Shown here one piece after another: positions 1 through 14,400 of a stretch of DNA of 64,000 bases. The position numbers were made by a program, and so were the translations under genes. How positions within the stretch are numbered: the first letter of the stretch is position 1; each line of letters begins with the position of its first letter. Below the pieces are notes generated by a model, which had not been told where the DNA came from, ran no database searches, and saw nothing but the letters and a program-made list of their open reading frames with translations. Source of the DNA: Bugulina stolonifera (taxonomy: Eukaryota; Bryozoa; Gymnolaemata; Cheilostomatida; Bugulidae); the NCBI GenBank assembly GCA_935421135.1, contig OW285191.1, positions 15,693,700-15,757,699 on the forward strand. Direction: 5' to 3'.

Positions 1-3000
1 TGGAAATTCTGGCTCATAATCTCAATGGAAAATCTGTTTCACAAACCCAGACATCAATGCCCAAACTACTAAATCAGTTGTAAACTGCTGTGTGGCATGA
101 ACAGCTCCCTTCCAGGTCAATCTGGTACAATACAGACACTTTACCAATAGTGGTTGGTAACTAGACATCTTACAACATACATTTTCCCACTGTCATTTAC
201 CAACAGCCCCACATTCGGCTATTGTGTGATAGTTCCAGTTGTCCACTAACAGAACAAGAGAAGGTTTGATAATTGATATTTCAACAAAGAGTATAGCAGA
301 ACATAGTACATGCACTGCAATATTAAACCATGTATAGCAGAATAATCTTTCCCTGCAGGAAACAACTGGGGCCCGCAGTCTCCTGGCACTTGGTTAGAAT
401 CCAACTACATGTAACAAGAACCAACTCAAAACAACCTACTGGATAATATAAAATAAAAATATATAGATAGAGAAGGCGCAACAGTCAATTCTGCAACTCA
501 AACTACTAAATGCATATTTCATAAATTATGGATATGATAGAACTCGAAAATCAGAATTCAACTGGAAAGACTTGATAAAAGTTAGACAATCCTTATCCAC
601 CATGAACAACATACAGCATAGCATACATGTAGCAACAAAACCACATAGATGTATCTAATATTCATATAGGTCTATAAAAAGTCTATGTCACAAAATATAC
701 ATGCAGCTGCATATATAACTTGACCCACACTCATCTCAAAAACACAAACCTGTTCAAGATGTTAAAAACCATGTGCCTAGGACACTGGGAAATCATTAAA
801 CAAAACAGCCTTACAACATTGTCATAGCACATACCTCTATCATTTTCCTCAGTTAGGTAGCATTCAAGTAGTTGTAATGCTTCTAATTATAAACTATTGA
901 CAATTGCAGTCTCCCTGAACTGATAAACGTGCGACTGTGGAATGGCTTTATCATACAGATACACCTATATACTACCTACTACTACTTGCCCATCTTCCTC
1001 TGATGGGTGCCACCAATTAGTGAATTGAACAGCCAATCAGAAGTCGTTTAGTAGGACATGTGATGAGCAATACCATAGCAACGGCATTTCATTGGTGTTT
1101 GGTTACTAGGTAACTGAACCTATCACCTTAACAACGAGGGGTTCTCTCAAGGCTAGCTGCGCACTAATATCCTACTACATGTATAATAGCTAGTAGTAGA
1201 CAACTAACACAGGGAACTAGTTCTAAACGCAACACTTCAAAAATAACTACATCATTCAAAGCTCATTTTACACCAAAACCAAAATTCAACCTAATTTACT
1301 ATATTATTAGTGTTATGCAATATTTTTAAACCATATAAAAACTATTGTAGATAAAAGAGAAAGTAGTAGCCTACAAGATTGACACATTTTATTTGCTTCC
1401 TGATATTGCAGTAACTATCCTGTATTATCAGAAGAAAACAGTTTGCCTCTGATAATGATAACAAAATGCCTCTAGTGGCACTTTTAAATGTTAAATGATA
1501 TACCCAGACTAACTTGTAGATATCAAGAAAATAATTACAATAAATCCCCATCACAGCACAAGCACATCTGAATGCACACTGGCACTTCGGCACATTTACA
1601 AATTATTACAGTATATTAGCTTGAAATAGAAATTACAGCACATGAAATTCAATATCTTTTGCCAAGAATTTTGCTAGCATAACGCATAGAACATTATTTG
1701 TTCCGAGAAAACACACATAAATCAGGTAATGGTTTTACAACATGTAGCATAGGATTGCTAAGTTATATGTGATTGATGGGCTCAGCGCAACCAAACCCCT
1801 TTATTATTAGGGCTTTGATTGTAATAAAGAAGCCAGTAATTTGAAACAAAGTGAAAACAAAAGTCAAAATCTTATAAACAAGTTGACTAAAATGAATGGT
1901 ACAAATTCCTATGCTTATGGCAACACTGTAATACCATACCATATAAGGTGATAGCCTATTACCTTATTTAGCACATGGGATTAGAAGTTAGAACCATAGT
2001 TTCAAACTGATGAAGCCCTCCAAATTGGGTTGCCATGGCACCCATACAAACATTGCTTGTACTCAATACACAAATTACAGGGTTCAAAATTTACCAACAG
2101 CTTCCTTATTAGACAATGCACAAATTTTAATCCTTATACTGTGATGTAATAAACATGGCAGAAAGTTGAATAATACAATTAGGTTCCCATGAAGTGCTCA
2201 GCATTCAAATAAAATTATCTCTATCCAGCCAGTACTATAATAATAATATGAGACTAGCAGCTGGTATATTATTATATATGTATTGTTACTATTGCCAATA
2301 ATTATTAGCTATGCTTACTTGTATTTTTTGAAACTAAATTCCAACATTTTCCACACAGCTTCATTATTTGTTATTCTTATAAAGAGCTGCATACAAAGCT
2401 CTTATGAAGCTAATGAAAACTAACGAAAAGTAGTGGGAGTAAGTCAATTTTTCTGAAGGAGGGAAGATAATAATATAGCATATTGTAAATTAGCTACCAT
2501 CTTCATAGCATGAATCAAATAGACAGTATAAAGCTTTCTACTGCGGGATTCTAACTTGAAGCATGGACATAATAGTGAAACGTGATTACATAGGTTTACA
2601 CTAAGGCAATTCAGTTTGTCAACTTTGGCTAAATAATTCTACACAAAAGTTGGATGAGGAAGGTCATTGAACATGTTGGCCCTACAGTGTAGCGATAGCA
2701 AGACATGATTGTAACCATCTGGTAAGAATATTCAATGCCTAGACCAGAGGGTACCTTATTATCCAGTTAGCAACTTAGTTGAATATGAAGGCAGATAACC
2801 TCAAATTTTGTCCAACAAACTGAAAATCAAGGTTTCATTTCGGTCCACACCGAAGTTTGAAATGCCCAACATATTATAGGAAGGTCCGTCCCACGAGCAC
2901 TCATGTTATATGAAACCTCAACGAATTTCCATAAATGTAGTTCTATGCTGCAGAGTAGTGAACGGCATTTAAAATCATCCAGTGGACCGAATGCAACTTA

Positions 3001-4673
3001 ACAGGATCGTGCCTATGCTTCAGGTCAGGGGTCCGCAACAGAAAACTCAATTCTTTTCATAGATGAGTTGAACAAATCTAATACATAATGCAGACTGCCG
3101 CTCTAAGGAAATTTACAGTTGGAATCACTTTTAATTTGTACAGATTCTCCCTTTCGCAACATCCACTAAAGATTACTAAATACCTCCAGTCAGCAATATT
3201 TACCATGCTTTATTACATTCCAATACCGGCTAGAGATTTCTGCATTTCTAGGTATTCAATACAGTCATGTCACAATCCATAAATAAAATTTCAAGCCCAC
3301 ATTATATAGTAACTGTATTTCGTATTACATAGTATCCAATAAATGTTTTATGACTATTGCAAAGCATAATAAATATAAATATCAACACACTTTTGTATTT
3401 TTGCTATGCCTAATGGTCAATCAACTCAATAAATAACCAATAGGCCTACAAATTCCTTTGTACAACACAAATGTGAACTCACATTTGTTTGCTTAGCCTT
3501 CATGACCATGCCTTTGCAGCAGTAGGTATCGCCATTGGGTTTCATGAATGGCTCAACTGCACTATACTACACAAATTAAAAACCACCTCAATGATCACCA
3601 AAATGATACAGTGATCGTCTAATGCAGCCACCATCACTTCACTACGACATAGCCCCATACATTTAAAAGCTTATTACCAGACACTGAAAATTATGAACAT
3701 AGGAAAGGAAAGCATGCTTATTTCAACAAACTCATTCAGCAGGTGATATGTTTGGATTGGATGCTACTCAGTTAACCACTTAAAGAAAAACCATTTGACC
3801 TTTTTTCCAACTTTAGGCTAGAAGTTTACTTCTTTCAAATATTCTCTTTCACCTTTAATTTATTTTGATTAAAATTTTAGTTCAACTTTCATTCATAATA
3901 TATTCCCATGCTCCTATACAACTTTCTACAAGTACACTGTAAATCCGACAATGATGGCTGAAAACTCTATTTCCGCCTTAATTCAAATTTTATTCTTATT
4001 TGATAATCATAATTTGGCTCAAGATTCAATTTTCTAATGAGACCTATCACATTAGCACCTTTAGGTCATTAGTCAGTAGAGTGTGGTAGACCTAAAACCG
4101 ATAGGGAAACTGAATTAAACGTGAAATCGGAAGGGATACTACAACTGAACCCTTTATTACAGTACCTCTATATTTTAGGTAATGGGACATTTCGAAAAAG
4201 GCATTTCCGAAACAGGACGCTTCAAAACCGGACAGTTTAGAAGAACAATACTCACATATAATTAATTTTAACTACATTTACATTGTATTTAAATAAAAAA
4301 ATGACATTGAAAATAAAAGTTAGTTGAAATCTGGGGTTTGGGTTTCGAACAGTCGCAAATTTTATTGCATTTAGGATATATTTATATTAATATTATGCAG
4401 CTATAAATGAATTAATATATTCATTATTGTTTCAAGGCCTACTTATATGCATTTACACTAGAATTTAAATGATGAATAGAAGATCATAACTATAATAGAT
4501 ATATATATAACTTTATTTAATGTGCAATATAACATAGTGCACATGTAATAAATATCAGCATCATGTTTTTGTTTTTCATATTGAAAACTTTTGCATGTTT
4601 CTCATGCTGTTGCACAGGTACTAGATAATTATAATGATTGTGATTGTTGTCTGAATTCAACAATTAGTTAAAA
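1..4673. other. Non-coding stretch, no gene recognised
   Basis: No reading frame here shows recognisable protein similarity or a chain of phase-compatible exons. The DNA is AT-rich and the short frames look like chance. It could be intron or flank of a gene that lies to the left. One CCAAT/X-box-like cluster near 1030-1115 is listed separately. Confidence 0.5.
1030..1115. promoter_or_regulatory. Possible promoter-like cluster: CCAAT and X-box-like motifs
   Basis: Within 85 bases there is a CCAAT box (AGCCAATCAG, 1031-1040), an X-box-like word (CCATAGCAAC, 1073-1082), an inverted CCAAT (ATTGG, 1091-1095) and an imperfect palindrome GTTACTAGGTAAC (about 1102-1114), which also resembles an RFX X-box. 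Such motifs cluster in animal promoters of ciliary and housekeeping genes. No adjacent first exon was found on either strand, so this is only a pointer. Confidence 0.2.
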
Positions 4674-5529
4674 CAAGGAGTAAGAAGAGAAGGAGGCTCG
4701 TCCAAGAGGATTTTGTGTTCGATGTGCTTCTCGGTTTAAAAAGATTATCACATGAGTCGCTGGCATTAAGCGAGTAGACAACTCCGTTGAATCGTGATGC
4801 GATTCCTCATTGCTAAACAGCAATGTACATGTGCACATTTTGGCGTTTATGACGTCACAGTTATAGCATCCAATGAAAATCATTTCTCTACTGAGATAAA
4901 CATAATCGTTCATTGAGATAGCCAATAGTTTGAGCACTATTTTCATTTAGTTTGGGCATCTTGTAGGGCCCACAAACTAGCCTAAGCACTGAGCTGGTAT
5001 CTGAACTATATGCCATAAAACAGACAAAGTATATGGAGTCCTGATGTACGAGAAACGTGTTGCACAAATTGACTCATTTCAACCGCGATTTAAGTGTTTG
5101 TACGTTTTATTTATTATGAAGGAGCAAAGTTTAAATTTGGAATTCAAGCTCACTCACTGTAGCAAACTTAAATCTATTAGTGTTATTTTTGCTTATTTTG
5201 TTGATCATGTTGGTGTTTGCAAAAAGTGTCATTTTATATCGAGATACGCAATTTTCTTCAAATATGGCGATGTTACTCGGCTATATCTTTCGTATCCCAG
5301 TGACATAAGTATTGTGTTTATAGTCAATGTGTTCACCAGGCTATTACCAATTAGTGACATTGATTATATTTTAATTTTAGTTAATGTGTGAATTTTACTT
5401 TTTTAAAAATATTCATCATCTTTTCTTCAGACTTTACCAAGTACCCGAGGCGCACATCGATCACCGGAAGCCCATTGTAACATATATACAGGTTTTCGTG
5501 GACGAGCCTCCTTCTCTTCTTACTCCTTG
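4674..5529. mobile_element. Non-autonomous DNA transposon, 856 bp, with ~30-bp terminal inverted repeats
   Basis: The left end begins CAAGGAGTAAGAAGAGAAGG and the right end is its reverse complement, with about 30 bp matching through the shared GGAGGCTCGTCCA segment. Both ends are flanked by the identical 7-bp GTTAAAA (4667-4673 and 5530-5536), read as the target-site duplication. A 115-codon open frame lies inside (5044-5391, plus), but it resembles no transposase that I know. The element therefore looks non-autonomous, or carries only a remnant frame. The superfamily is not assigned, because a 7-bp duplication is not diagnostic. Confidence 0.85.
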
Positions 5530-5536
5530 GTTAAAA

Positions 5537-6514
5537 TATACGTAAAATTACTAAACTATTATAATAATAATTATAATACAATTATAACTATTATAATAAA
5601 AATAAAAACAGCTATAATAATTATAATTGTCTAAGTTATTTTAGTTAAGTAGTAGGCCTAACCTAAAACGATTCGATTAATGAATAAATCTAGGCTAAAT
5701 GGCAATGTGAGAACCAGAATGACTGATTCTATCAATTATATGAGTCTGAGTGTTAATCTCAAAGTTGAAAGTCAAGATTGGAATCAGTGTGAATGTTAAC
5801 GAACAATGTCAATGACAAACTAAAAGCTCAATTCGATCATATTCATATTGTAATTGTTACTCTACTGTCCTGTAAATTACAATAGATGAATGAATAGCAT
5901 ACATTGATATATTAATATTATATTACAGTACTTGTAGAAATAAAATGGACATTAGACATAAATGTACATACATGCATATGCACTCGATACAGGTTATTCG
6001 GTACTGCAGAGAAGGAATGGTCACTGGTCAATTGTAATTCTTACAGATGGTAAGCGCCACAAATCCAGAGGGAAATAAATTTGTTTATTCGTCGTTGACA
6101 TGTGCTATGTCCGTTTCCTGTTGAGAGACATTTTTAGCGCAAATCGCTATCCATAGCAGAAACATGATTACTATAGATTTGTTTGGAGTTGTCCACTTAA
6201 TATACAAAGGGAAGACAACTGATATACTTATGATAGTTCAAAATAAAGCAATTGTAGTATTAATTATAGCCTACCTGATGTAATTCATTGAAATACTAAT
6301 TATTGCTAATACTCTTCATAGTTTAATCAATAGTTATACATGATACAGACAAAGTAGAATACATACAGCTGATAGCATATTGATAGCTATACGGACAAAG
6401 TAGTATTATGTATTACAAAGTTTCATTACGTTTGTATAAACATAGCAGCCAGCCATGCACCCAAGAAAGCCATCTATAATACTGTGCATGTTATCATTTT
6501 CACACTGTGATCAC
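5537..6514. other. AT-rich intergenic DNA, nothing recognised
   Basis: Low-complexity TAATTATAA tracts occupy 5545-5640. No coding exon, RNA gene or element ends were seen in the rest. Confidence 0.5.
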
Positions 6515-7000
6515 TCATGCTACAACACTGTTCAAATTAGCAAACTCAATAATCTCTACTGTGTGTCGATACGCATAGATTTGAAAAATCCAACAGGGAT
6601 GGTCTCGAGAGAGCACTGTTCGAGACGCCATTGAAACGGGTCGACTAGTTAGCGATTCCTTCTTCCAGAACTCCATGCATAATGAGTCGAGAGACTTGGT
6701 AGATTGACATTCTACGAACATGTCCAGTCCAGAGCAGATATAGGAATCTCAATCTGAATGACAGTGGCCTAGAGCTGGTGGTCTTCTTCGATCGTTTGTC
6801 AATCTGTCTTCTCAGGTTTAGCCAAGAATAAATCAAAGGTTAGACGCTAAGCTTTTATTCTTGTAAGTGGTATGTGGCAAATCTCTCAGTACCATACAGT
6901 AGTATACTGAGTATGCATGCTTTGCACACTCTCACTTTTGAGTAGATACTGAGATATCGATTCTTCCACACGTGATTGGTCAGGCGACCTAAAGTGGTGC
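6515..7000 (-). pseudogene. Decayed non-LTR retrotransposon: C-terminal end of the reverse-transcriptase ORF
   Basis: Read on the minus strand from about 6977, the frame gives a tail typical of LINE polyproteins: WKNRYLSIYSKVRVCKAC, then ILLYGTE, then LLWTGHVRRM and HGVLEEG. In intact LINEs (RTE/BovB-like and relatives) the corresponding motifs are 'W.NR..S..TK..VY+A.VL..LLYG.E.W', 'W.GHV.RM' and 'GEL..GKR'. Here in-frame stops separate the blocks (one right after HLQE near 6865), the invariant W of the ETW motif reads F, and the frame is lost after about 6650. It is an inactive fossil; the 5' portion is absent. Confidence 0.7.
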
Positions 7001-8310
7001 AGGACTAGCGTCGTATAATAACAATCAGATAACATTCTGCAGAACTACTTGAATAATAATACACATGTATGTATAGATATCCTGTTATTGACAATACAGC
7101 AATCAGAAATGTACATGTACTCAGAAGACCTCCCATTCACACTTACATGCTCGTATTTAGAAGTTATCATACCTTTACTGATCAACGCTGGGAGTGGATA
7201 ACTCTTATACAGAGCCAGTTTGTTTTCAATCTTGATTCTTGTATGTCCATTCACATTGTAATAAGTACCATATTACAATTAAATACACATGTACATCTGC
7301 CTATTATAATTTAGCTTGGTATGAGATACATGAATAATTTACTATGGGTGCAAAGCCAGATTCAGAAGTTGTGTGACCGAATGAATGAAGTTGCTATACA
7401 TACAATGCAGGCCTACTAACGGTAGTAACAGTACTACTGTGAATATAAAGGAGGCAATAGATGGAGCATTATGTTGGCATAATTCTTATAGACAGCATCA
7501 AACACCCTTGTAGGTGAATATGGAGTTGGAACTTATACCAGTCAGTAATTTAGATCCTATCGCTTGGTTGTATATCAGCCACCAGACCCATCCATGTGCT
7601 TATTAAATCTTTGCATCTCCTCATCAAGAAGGTATTGGTCATATATGTATATGTTATAATTGAATTCAAGCAGTGCAATTCTTGTTGTTGCCCTTTACAA
7701 CAAGCAATCAGAAACCTACTTGGACTTTTACCCATTCCAAACAACTCAGCTAAATGCTAGTAGGCCTATTACAATCATATGTATAATATAAACATTGATA
7801 ACAGTTACATGGACATGGTGTAATAAACCACATCATATGATTGTAAAGAAACATGGTGCTTGCACATTGCTGACTAAACATTGAGTAATTTTGTTGAAAT
7901 CAAGTCATAAGTGATATACAAAGTGTATTATAAAACTACAGAAGAATAAACATCACTAATCAATAATATGTATGTCATACACTCGCCTATTCTATGGTTA
8001 CCTGTGAATGTGTAAGGGCATGACCTATTAATTAAGCTTACTGAGCGCTACTACACTGTATAAACTTAGGGCAAAAGGTCAACAATCTACACAGTTCATT
8101 ATAACAGGTCAAGTAGTCACGCTATAGGATACAGCTGATCTGAATGGGAACTGAAGATGAAGCACAGCAAAGAACATGCCCATGAAAATGTTCTAAATGA
8201 AGGCTAGGCCCAACATCATGTGTTAATGATGGGACCTTCAGTTGGACTTGCACCAACCAATTTCAGGGCAGAGTAGTTGACTAGAACATAATGATATTAT
8301 TATAGTATTG
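7001..8310. other. Non-coding spacer before the tandem array
   Basis: Several 60-80-codon frames occur on both strands, but none shows splice-site support or a recognised motif. Similarity to the tandem array begins abruptly at about 8311. Confidence 0.5.
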
Positions 8311-8320
8311 CATAATTTAT

Positions 8321-8436
8321 GCCCAAGCTGTGATGACAGACTGTATTAGCATACAGAATGTCAACTCAGCCCCAATCATTCACCCAAACAGAACTGAATG
8401 ACTGCCACCACCCGGCTACTAAAGCAGCCTCGAACA
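8321..8436 (+). repeat. Array core, copy 1 (left boundary); candidate structured RNA element
   Basis: This is the left edge of the array: sequence upstream of about 8311 does not match upstream flanks of other copies. The core can form a hairpin CTGTAT-TAGC-ATACAG, a second pairing ATCATTC/GAATGAC enclosing a 14-nt loop, and GGCT/AGCC near the 3' end. The same elements recur in the other copies (10031-10146, 11736-11851, 13379-13494, 15676-15791, 17337-17452, 19545-19664, 20645-20760, 22492-22607). The core appears less diverged between copies than the rest of the unit. Whether it is transcribed is unknown. Confidence 0.5.
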
Positions 8437-11400
8437 TATGATACAAGCTATGATATGGGAATAATTGAACTTACACCAGCCACAAGAAAAGGAAGTCGAG
8501 TTCTTAGACAGGGTAATCAAAACAGAAGCTAGACCATCCAGTCACAAAGCTAGGGTCAAGGTCAGGTTTTACGAGTTAGCGGCTTGAACAGAGGATTCCA
8601 ACAAAGTCGTGGACAATATATAAAAATGGCTGCATGGACAACAAAAATACGCAGAAATGCTGTTTACTTTTGTAATGTAATGGCCATACTAGAGAATAAA
8701 TGTGTATTTGTGATGTACCTTGTCAGACGTTGTGCGGACAAGCTTTACCTTTAACGGAGAAGGATTGTAGATTGGGAAGTAGTGTAACAGACTTGCACAG
8801 TGAACAGTTGAACCCTTCACAGTGACTCTCTTGTGAATATGGAAGTGTGGCCAATTTCTAAACAGAGCTTGTTTAAAGAACCAATTCAAACAACACACGA
8901 TGGTCAACAGGAGACAGAGATGAATATAGAGATGATGTTACTACAAAACTGATAGCTAATATATTTTATATAATATGCTTATCTAGTTTTCCGGTGTGTA
9001 AATTATTTACTGCCAGTTTCACTCAATTCTGTTCAGTTCCCTTCACACGGTAGAAAGAACTGTAGCATTAGTCAACAACTTGGACCAGTTTTGCGGGGAT
9101 AATGGTAGGTTGGAGCTAAAACGACTGGATTATAGCGAAACAAGCGACATACAAAGTAGTTATATGATCATTTTGTTCACTGTACAGCACTCAGTAATTA
9201 ACATACTAAATGTATATTATATAATTGATTGATAAACTAGTATTGGCAAACCTGAGTAAAATATTACAGAGGGTCTGGATCTCTCCAGAGACTATTGATT
9301 AGAGAAGTGTGTCCAAGTCAGCGGATGTTTTTAAAGGCAGCATAAGAGGAAGAGACCATTGCCGACAACTTGCACACCTCAATTACTGTTATATTGTAAG
9401 AGTCCATTTTGTACAGCTGGTAACCCTGCACAGCTAAACCTGTTGTTTATTGGCTGCTTCACCAAAATATTCATCTGAAACTAGTCTACACAAAACACAC
9501 GCCCAACACTAATGCAACATCGGTGACAGTAAGAATGGATGTAATTAGATCATACAGTGCAATACGTTGCATATTACGAAGTGCTAATAGTACTTGAAGT
9601 ATACCTTGTGAACTGTTATCCAGTGCTGACCTACTTGGATATAGTGGATATTAGAGCGCTGTAAGAAACCTTTGAGATAGCCCTCATCAGTTGAAACTTG
9701 TGTTCAGGGTTTACAGGTGCGTGACCAGAGTCCGCAGAAAGCTGGTTATGACACAGAAATACCAACGGCAACACGATCAGGTAGAATTAGTATATCATAC
9801 CGATGGTATAGAATTGAGCTTACAATACGTTGGCTTTTATTTTCGGCCATGTCTTCAACAGTTCATCAATGGTGCATTTTCAATTTTGTCTCATCACCGA
9901 CCTTTTGGTCCAGAAATGACTCTTTTATCAAAAGACTAAATTAATGCTCCCAATCCGACACGAGCTAAAGCTTTACTCTCGCCTGTTGAATATACAGCTA
10001 AAAGGAGAAGCATGGGAAAGATAAATTTGTGCCCAAGCTGTGCTGACAGACTGTATTAGCATACAGAGTGTCAGCTCAGCCCCAGTCATTCACCCAAATC
10101 GAATTGAATGACTGCCACCACCCGGCTACTAAAGCAGCCTCGAACACTTGATACAAGCTATGATATGGGAATGATTGAACTTACACCAGCCACAAGAGAT
10201 GGAAGTTGAGTTCTTAGACAGGGTAATCAAAACAGGAGCTAGACCATCCAGTCACAAGGCTAAGGGCAAGGTCAGGTTTTACGAGTTAGCGGCTTGAACA
10301 GAGGGTTCCAACAAAGTCATGGACAATATCTAAAAATGGCTGCATGGACAACAAAAATACGCAGAAACGCTGTTTACTTTTGTAATGTAATGGCCATACT
10401 AGAGAATAAATGTGTATTTGTGATGTACCTTGTCAGACGTTGTGCGGACAAGCTTTACCGGAGAAGGATTGTAGATTGGGAAGTAGTGTAACAGACTTGC
10501 ACAGTGAACAGTTGAACCCATCACAGTGACTCTCTTGTGAATATGGAAGTGTGGCCAATTTCTAAACAGAGCTTGTTTAAAGAACCAATTCAAACAACAC
10601 ACGACGTCAACAGGAGATGGAGATAATACAGAGATGTTACTACAAAACTGATGGCTAATCTATTTTATATATGCTTATCTAGTTTTCCGATGTGTAAGTT
10701 ATTCACAGCCAGTTTCACTCAATTCTGTTCAGTTCCCTTCACACGTAGAGAGAACTCTAGCATTAGTCATCAACTTGGACCAGTTTTGCGGGATAATGGC
10801 AGGTTGGAGCTAAAACGACTGGATTATAGCGAAACAAGCGACATACAAAGCAGTTACATGATCATTTTGTTCACTGTACAGCACTCAGCAATTAACATAC
10901 TAAATGTATATTATACAATTGATTGATCAACTAGTATTGGCAAACCTGAGCAGAATACTATAGTGGGATGGAATCTCTCCAGAGACTATTGATTAGAGAA
11001 GTGTGTCAAGTCAGCGGATGTTTTTTAAAGCCAGCATAAGAGGAAGAGACCATTGCAGACAACTTGCACACCTCAATTACTGTTATATTGCTAGAGTCTA
11101 TTTTGTACATCTGACGACCCTGCACGACTAAACCTGTTATTTGTTGGCTGCTCCCACCAAATGTTCCCCTGAAACTAGTCTACACAAAACACACGCCCAA
11201 CACTAATGTAATATTGATGACAGTAAGACTGGATGTAGTAGTATGATCATACAGTGCAATACGTTGCAGTTCCATATTACGAAGTGCTAATAGTACTTGA
11301 AGTATACCTTGTGAATTGTTATCCAGTGCTGACCTACTTGGATATGGTGGATATTAGAGCGCTGTAAGAGACCTTTGAAATAGCCCCCATCAGTAGAAAC

Positions 11401-14400
11401 TTGTGTTCAAGGTTTGCACATGCATCACCAGAGTCTGCAGAAAGCTGGTTATGACACAGAAATACCAACGGCAACACGATCAGGTAGAATTAGTATATCA
11501 CACCGATGGTATAGAATTGAGCTTACAATACGTTGGCTTTTATTTTCAGGTCCGGTGTTCAACAATTCATCAATGGTGCATTTTCAATTTTGTCTCATCA
11601 CCGACCCTTTGGTCCAGAAATGACTCTTTATCAAAAGACTAAATTAATGCTCTCAATCCATATGAACTACCAGTTTCATCCACGCCTGTTGAATATACAG
11701 GTAAAAAAGAAAAGCATGGGGAAAGATAAATTTGTGCCCAAGCTGTGATGACAGACGGTATTAGCATACAGAGTGTCAACTCAGCCTCAATCATTCACCC
11801 AAACAGAACTGAATGACTGCCACCACCCGGCTACTAAAGCAGCCTCGAACATATGATACAAGCTATGATATGGGAATAATTGAACTTACACCAATCACAA
11901 GAGATGGAAGTTGAGTTCTTGGAGAGAGTAATCAAAGCAAGATATAGACCATCCTCTGTTGAGGTCAAGCACAGTGCCGGGTCCTAAGAGTGGGTGGCTT
12001 AAATAGAGGATTTCAACAAAGAGCATAGGCAAGAAAATGTGCAGAAATGCTGTTTACTTTATGTCGTTTAATGGCCATCGTAGACAACAGTTGTGTATTT
12101 GTGATGTACCTTGTCAGGCTGCGCAGACATGCTTTACCAGAGAATTGTAGATTAGAAAGTGCTGTAACAGACTCGCTCAGTGAACAGTTGAACCCATCAC
12201 AGTAGCTCTGTGGTGAATATGGAAGTGTGACCAGTTTCTAAACAGAGCTTGTTTAAAGAACAAATTCAAACAACACACGATGGTCAACAGGAGACAGAGA
12301 TAATAGTACAGAGATGATGTTACTACAAAACTGATAGCTAATCTATCTTATATAATATGCTTATCTAGTTTTCCAGTGTGTAAATTATTCACTGCCAGTT
12401 TCATTCAATTCTGTTCAGTTCCCTTCACACGTAGAAAGAACTCTAGCATTAGTCATCAACTTGGACCAGTTTTGCAGGTTGGAGCTAAAACGACTGGATT
12501 ATAGCGAAACAAGCGACATACAAAGCAGTTACATAATCATTTCGTTGGCTGTACAGAGCACTGCGATTAAGATACTAAATGCATACGATATAATTAATTG
12601 ATCAACTAGTATTGGCCAACCTGAGCAGAATATTATAGCGGGATAGAATCCCTCCAGAGACTATAGATTAGAGAAGTGTGTCCAAGTCTGGATGTTTTTA
12701 AAGCACCATTGCAGACAACTTACACACCTTAATTACTGTTATATTGCTAGAGTCCATTTTGTGCTTCTGGTAACTCAGCACTGTTACACCTGCCATTTAT
12801 TGGGTGCTCCCACCAAAGGACGCCTGAAACTAGTCTACACAAAACACATGCCCAACACTAATGTAATATTGATGACAGTAAGACTGGATGTAATATGATC
12901 ATACTGTGCAATACGTTGCATATTACGAAGTGCTAATAGTACTTGAAGTATACCTTGTGAATTGTTATCCAGTGCTGACCTACTTGGATATAGTGGATAT
13001 TAGAGCGCTGTAAGACACCTTTGAAATAGCCCTCATCAGTAGAAACTTGTGTTCAGGGTTTACAGGTGCGTGACCAGAGTCTGCAGAAAGCTGGTTATGA
13101 CACAGAAATACCAACGACACGATCAGGTAGAATTAGTATATCATACCGATGGTATAGAATTGAGCTTACAATACGTTGGCTTTTATTTTCGGCCATGTCT
13201 TCAACAGTTCATCAATGGTGCATTTTCAATTTTGTCCCATCACCGACCCTTTGGTCCAGAAATGACTCTTTTATCAAAAGACTAAATTAATGCTCTCAAT
13301 CCATACGAACTACCAGTTTCATCGACGCCTGTTAAATATACAGGTAAAAAAGAAAAGCATGGAGAAAGATAAATTTGTGCCCAAGCTGTGATGACAGACT
13401 GTATTAGCATACAGAATGTCAACTCAGCCCCAATCATTCACCCAAACAGAACTGAATGACTGCCACCACCCGGCTACTAAAGCAGCCTCGAACATAGGAT
13501 TATGATACAAGCTATGATATGGGAATAATTGAACTTACACCAATCACAAGAGATGGAAGTCGAGTTCTTAGACAGGGTAATCAAAACAGGAGCTAGACCA
13601 TCCAGTCACAAGGCTAAGTACAAAGACAGGTTTTACGAGTTACCGGCTTGAACAGAGGATTTCAACAAAGTCGTGGACGATATCTAAAAACGGCTGCATG
13701 GACAACAAAAATATGCAGAAATGCTGTTTACTTCGTCGTTTAATGGCCATACTAGAGAATAAATGTGTATTTGTGATGTACCTTGTTGGGCGCTGGGCGG
13801 ACACGCTTTACCGGAGAAGAATTGTAGATTGGGAAGTGGTGTAACAGACTTGCACAGTGAACAGTTGAACCCTTCACAGTAGCTCTCTTGTGAATATGGA
13901 AGTGTGACCAGTTTCTAAATAGAGCTTGTTTAAAGAACTGATGCAAACAACACACCATGGTCAATAGAAAACAGAGATAGATATAGAGATGCTGTTACAG
14001 TTACACCAGTAGCTAATCTATTTTAGATATGCTTCTCTAGTTTTCCGAGGCTACCAGTTGCCCTATTCTGTTCCCTTCCCACAGAGAAAGAACTCGCATT
14101 AGTTATCAACTTGGTCCAGTTTTGCATGATAATGGAAGGTAGGAGCTAAAATGACTGGATTATGGCAAAACAAGCAACATTCAAAATAGTTACACGATCA
14201 TTTTGTTGGCTGGACAGCACTCAGTAATGAACATACTAAATGTATATCATAAACACATAATTAATTGACTAACTAGTAATGGCACACCTGAGCAGAATAT
14301 TTACAGAGGGACGGAATATCTCCAGAGAGTACAGATAAGAAACGCGTGTGGAGAGTGAAGGAGGTTGTCAAAGCCAAGATACTCCATATGTTATCGGAAG

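Noticed and set aside
5044..5391. Transposase gene in the 856-bp element
   Set aside because: The 115-codon frame lacks DDE/D-type residues in context or a zinc finger. It is too short and not recognisable.
8689..13964. Repeated minus-strand frames (CCLNWFFKQALFRNW type) as a gene family
   Set aside because: They follow from the unit's duplication, differ by frameshifting indels between copies, and contain no recognisable domain.
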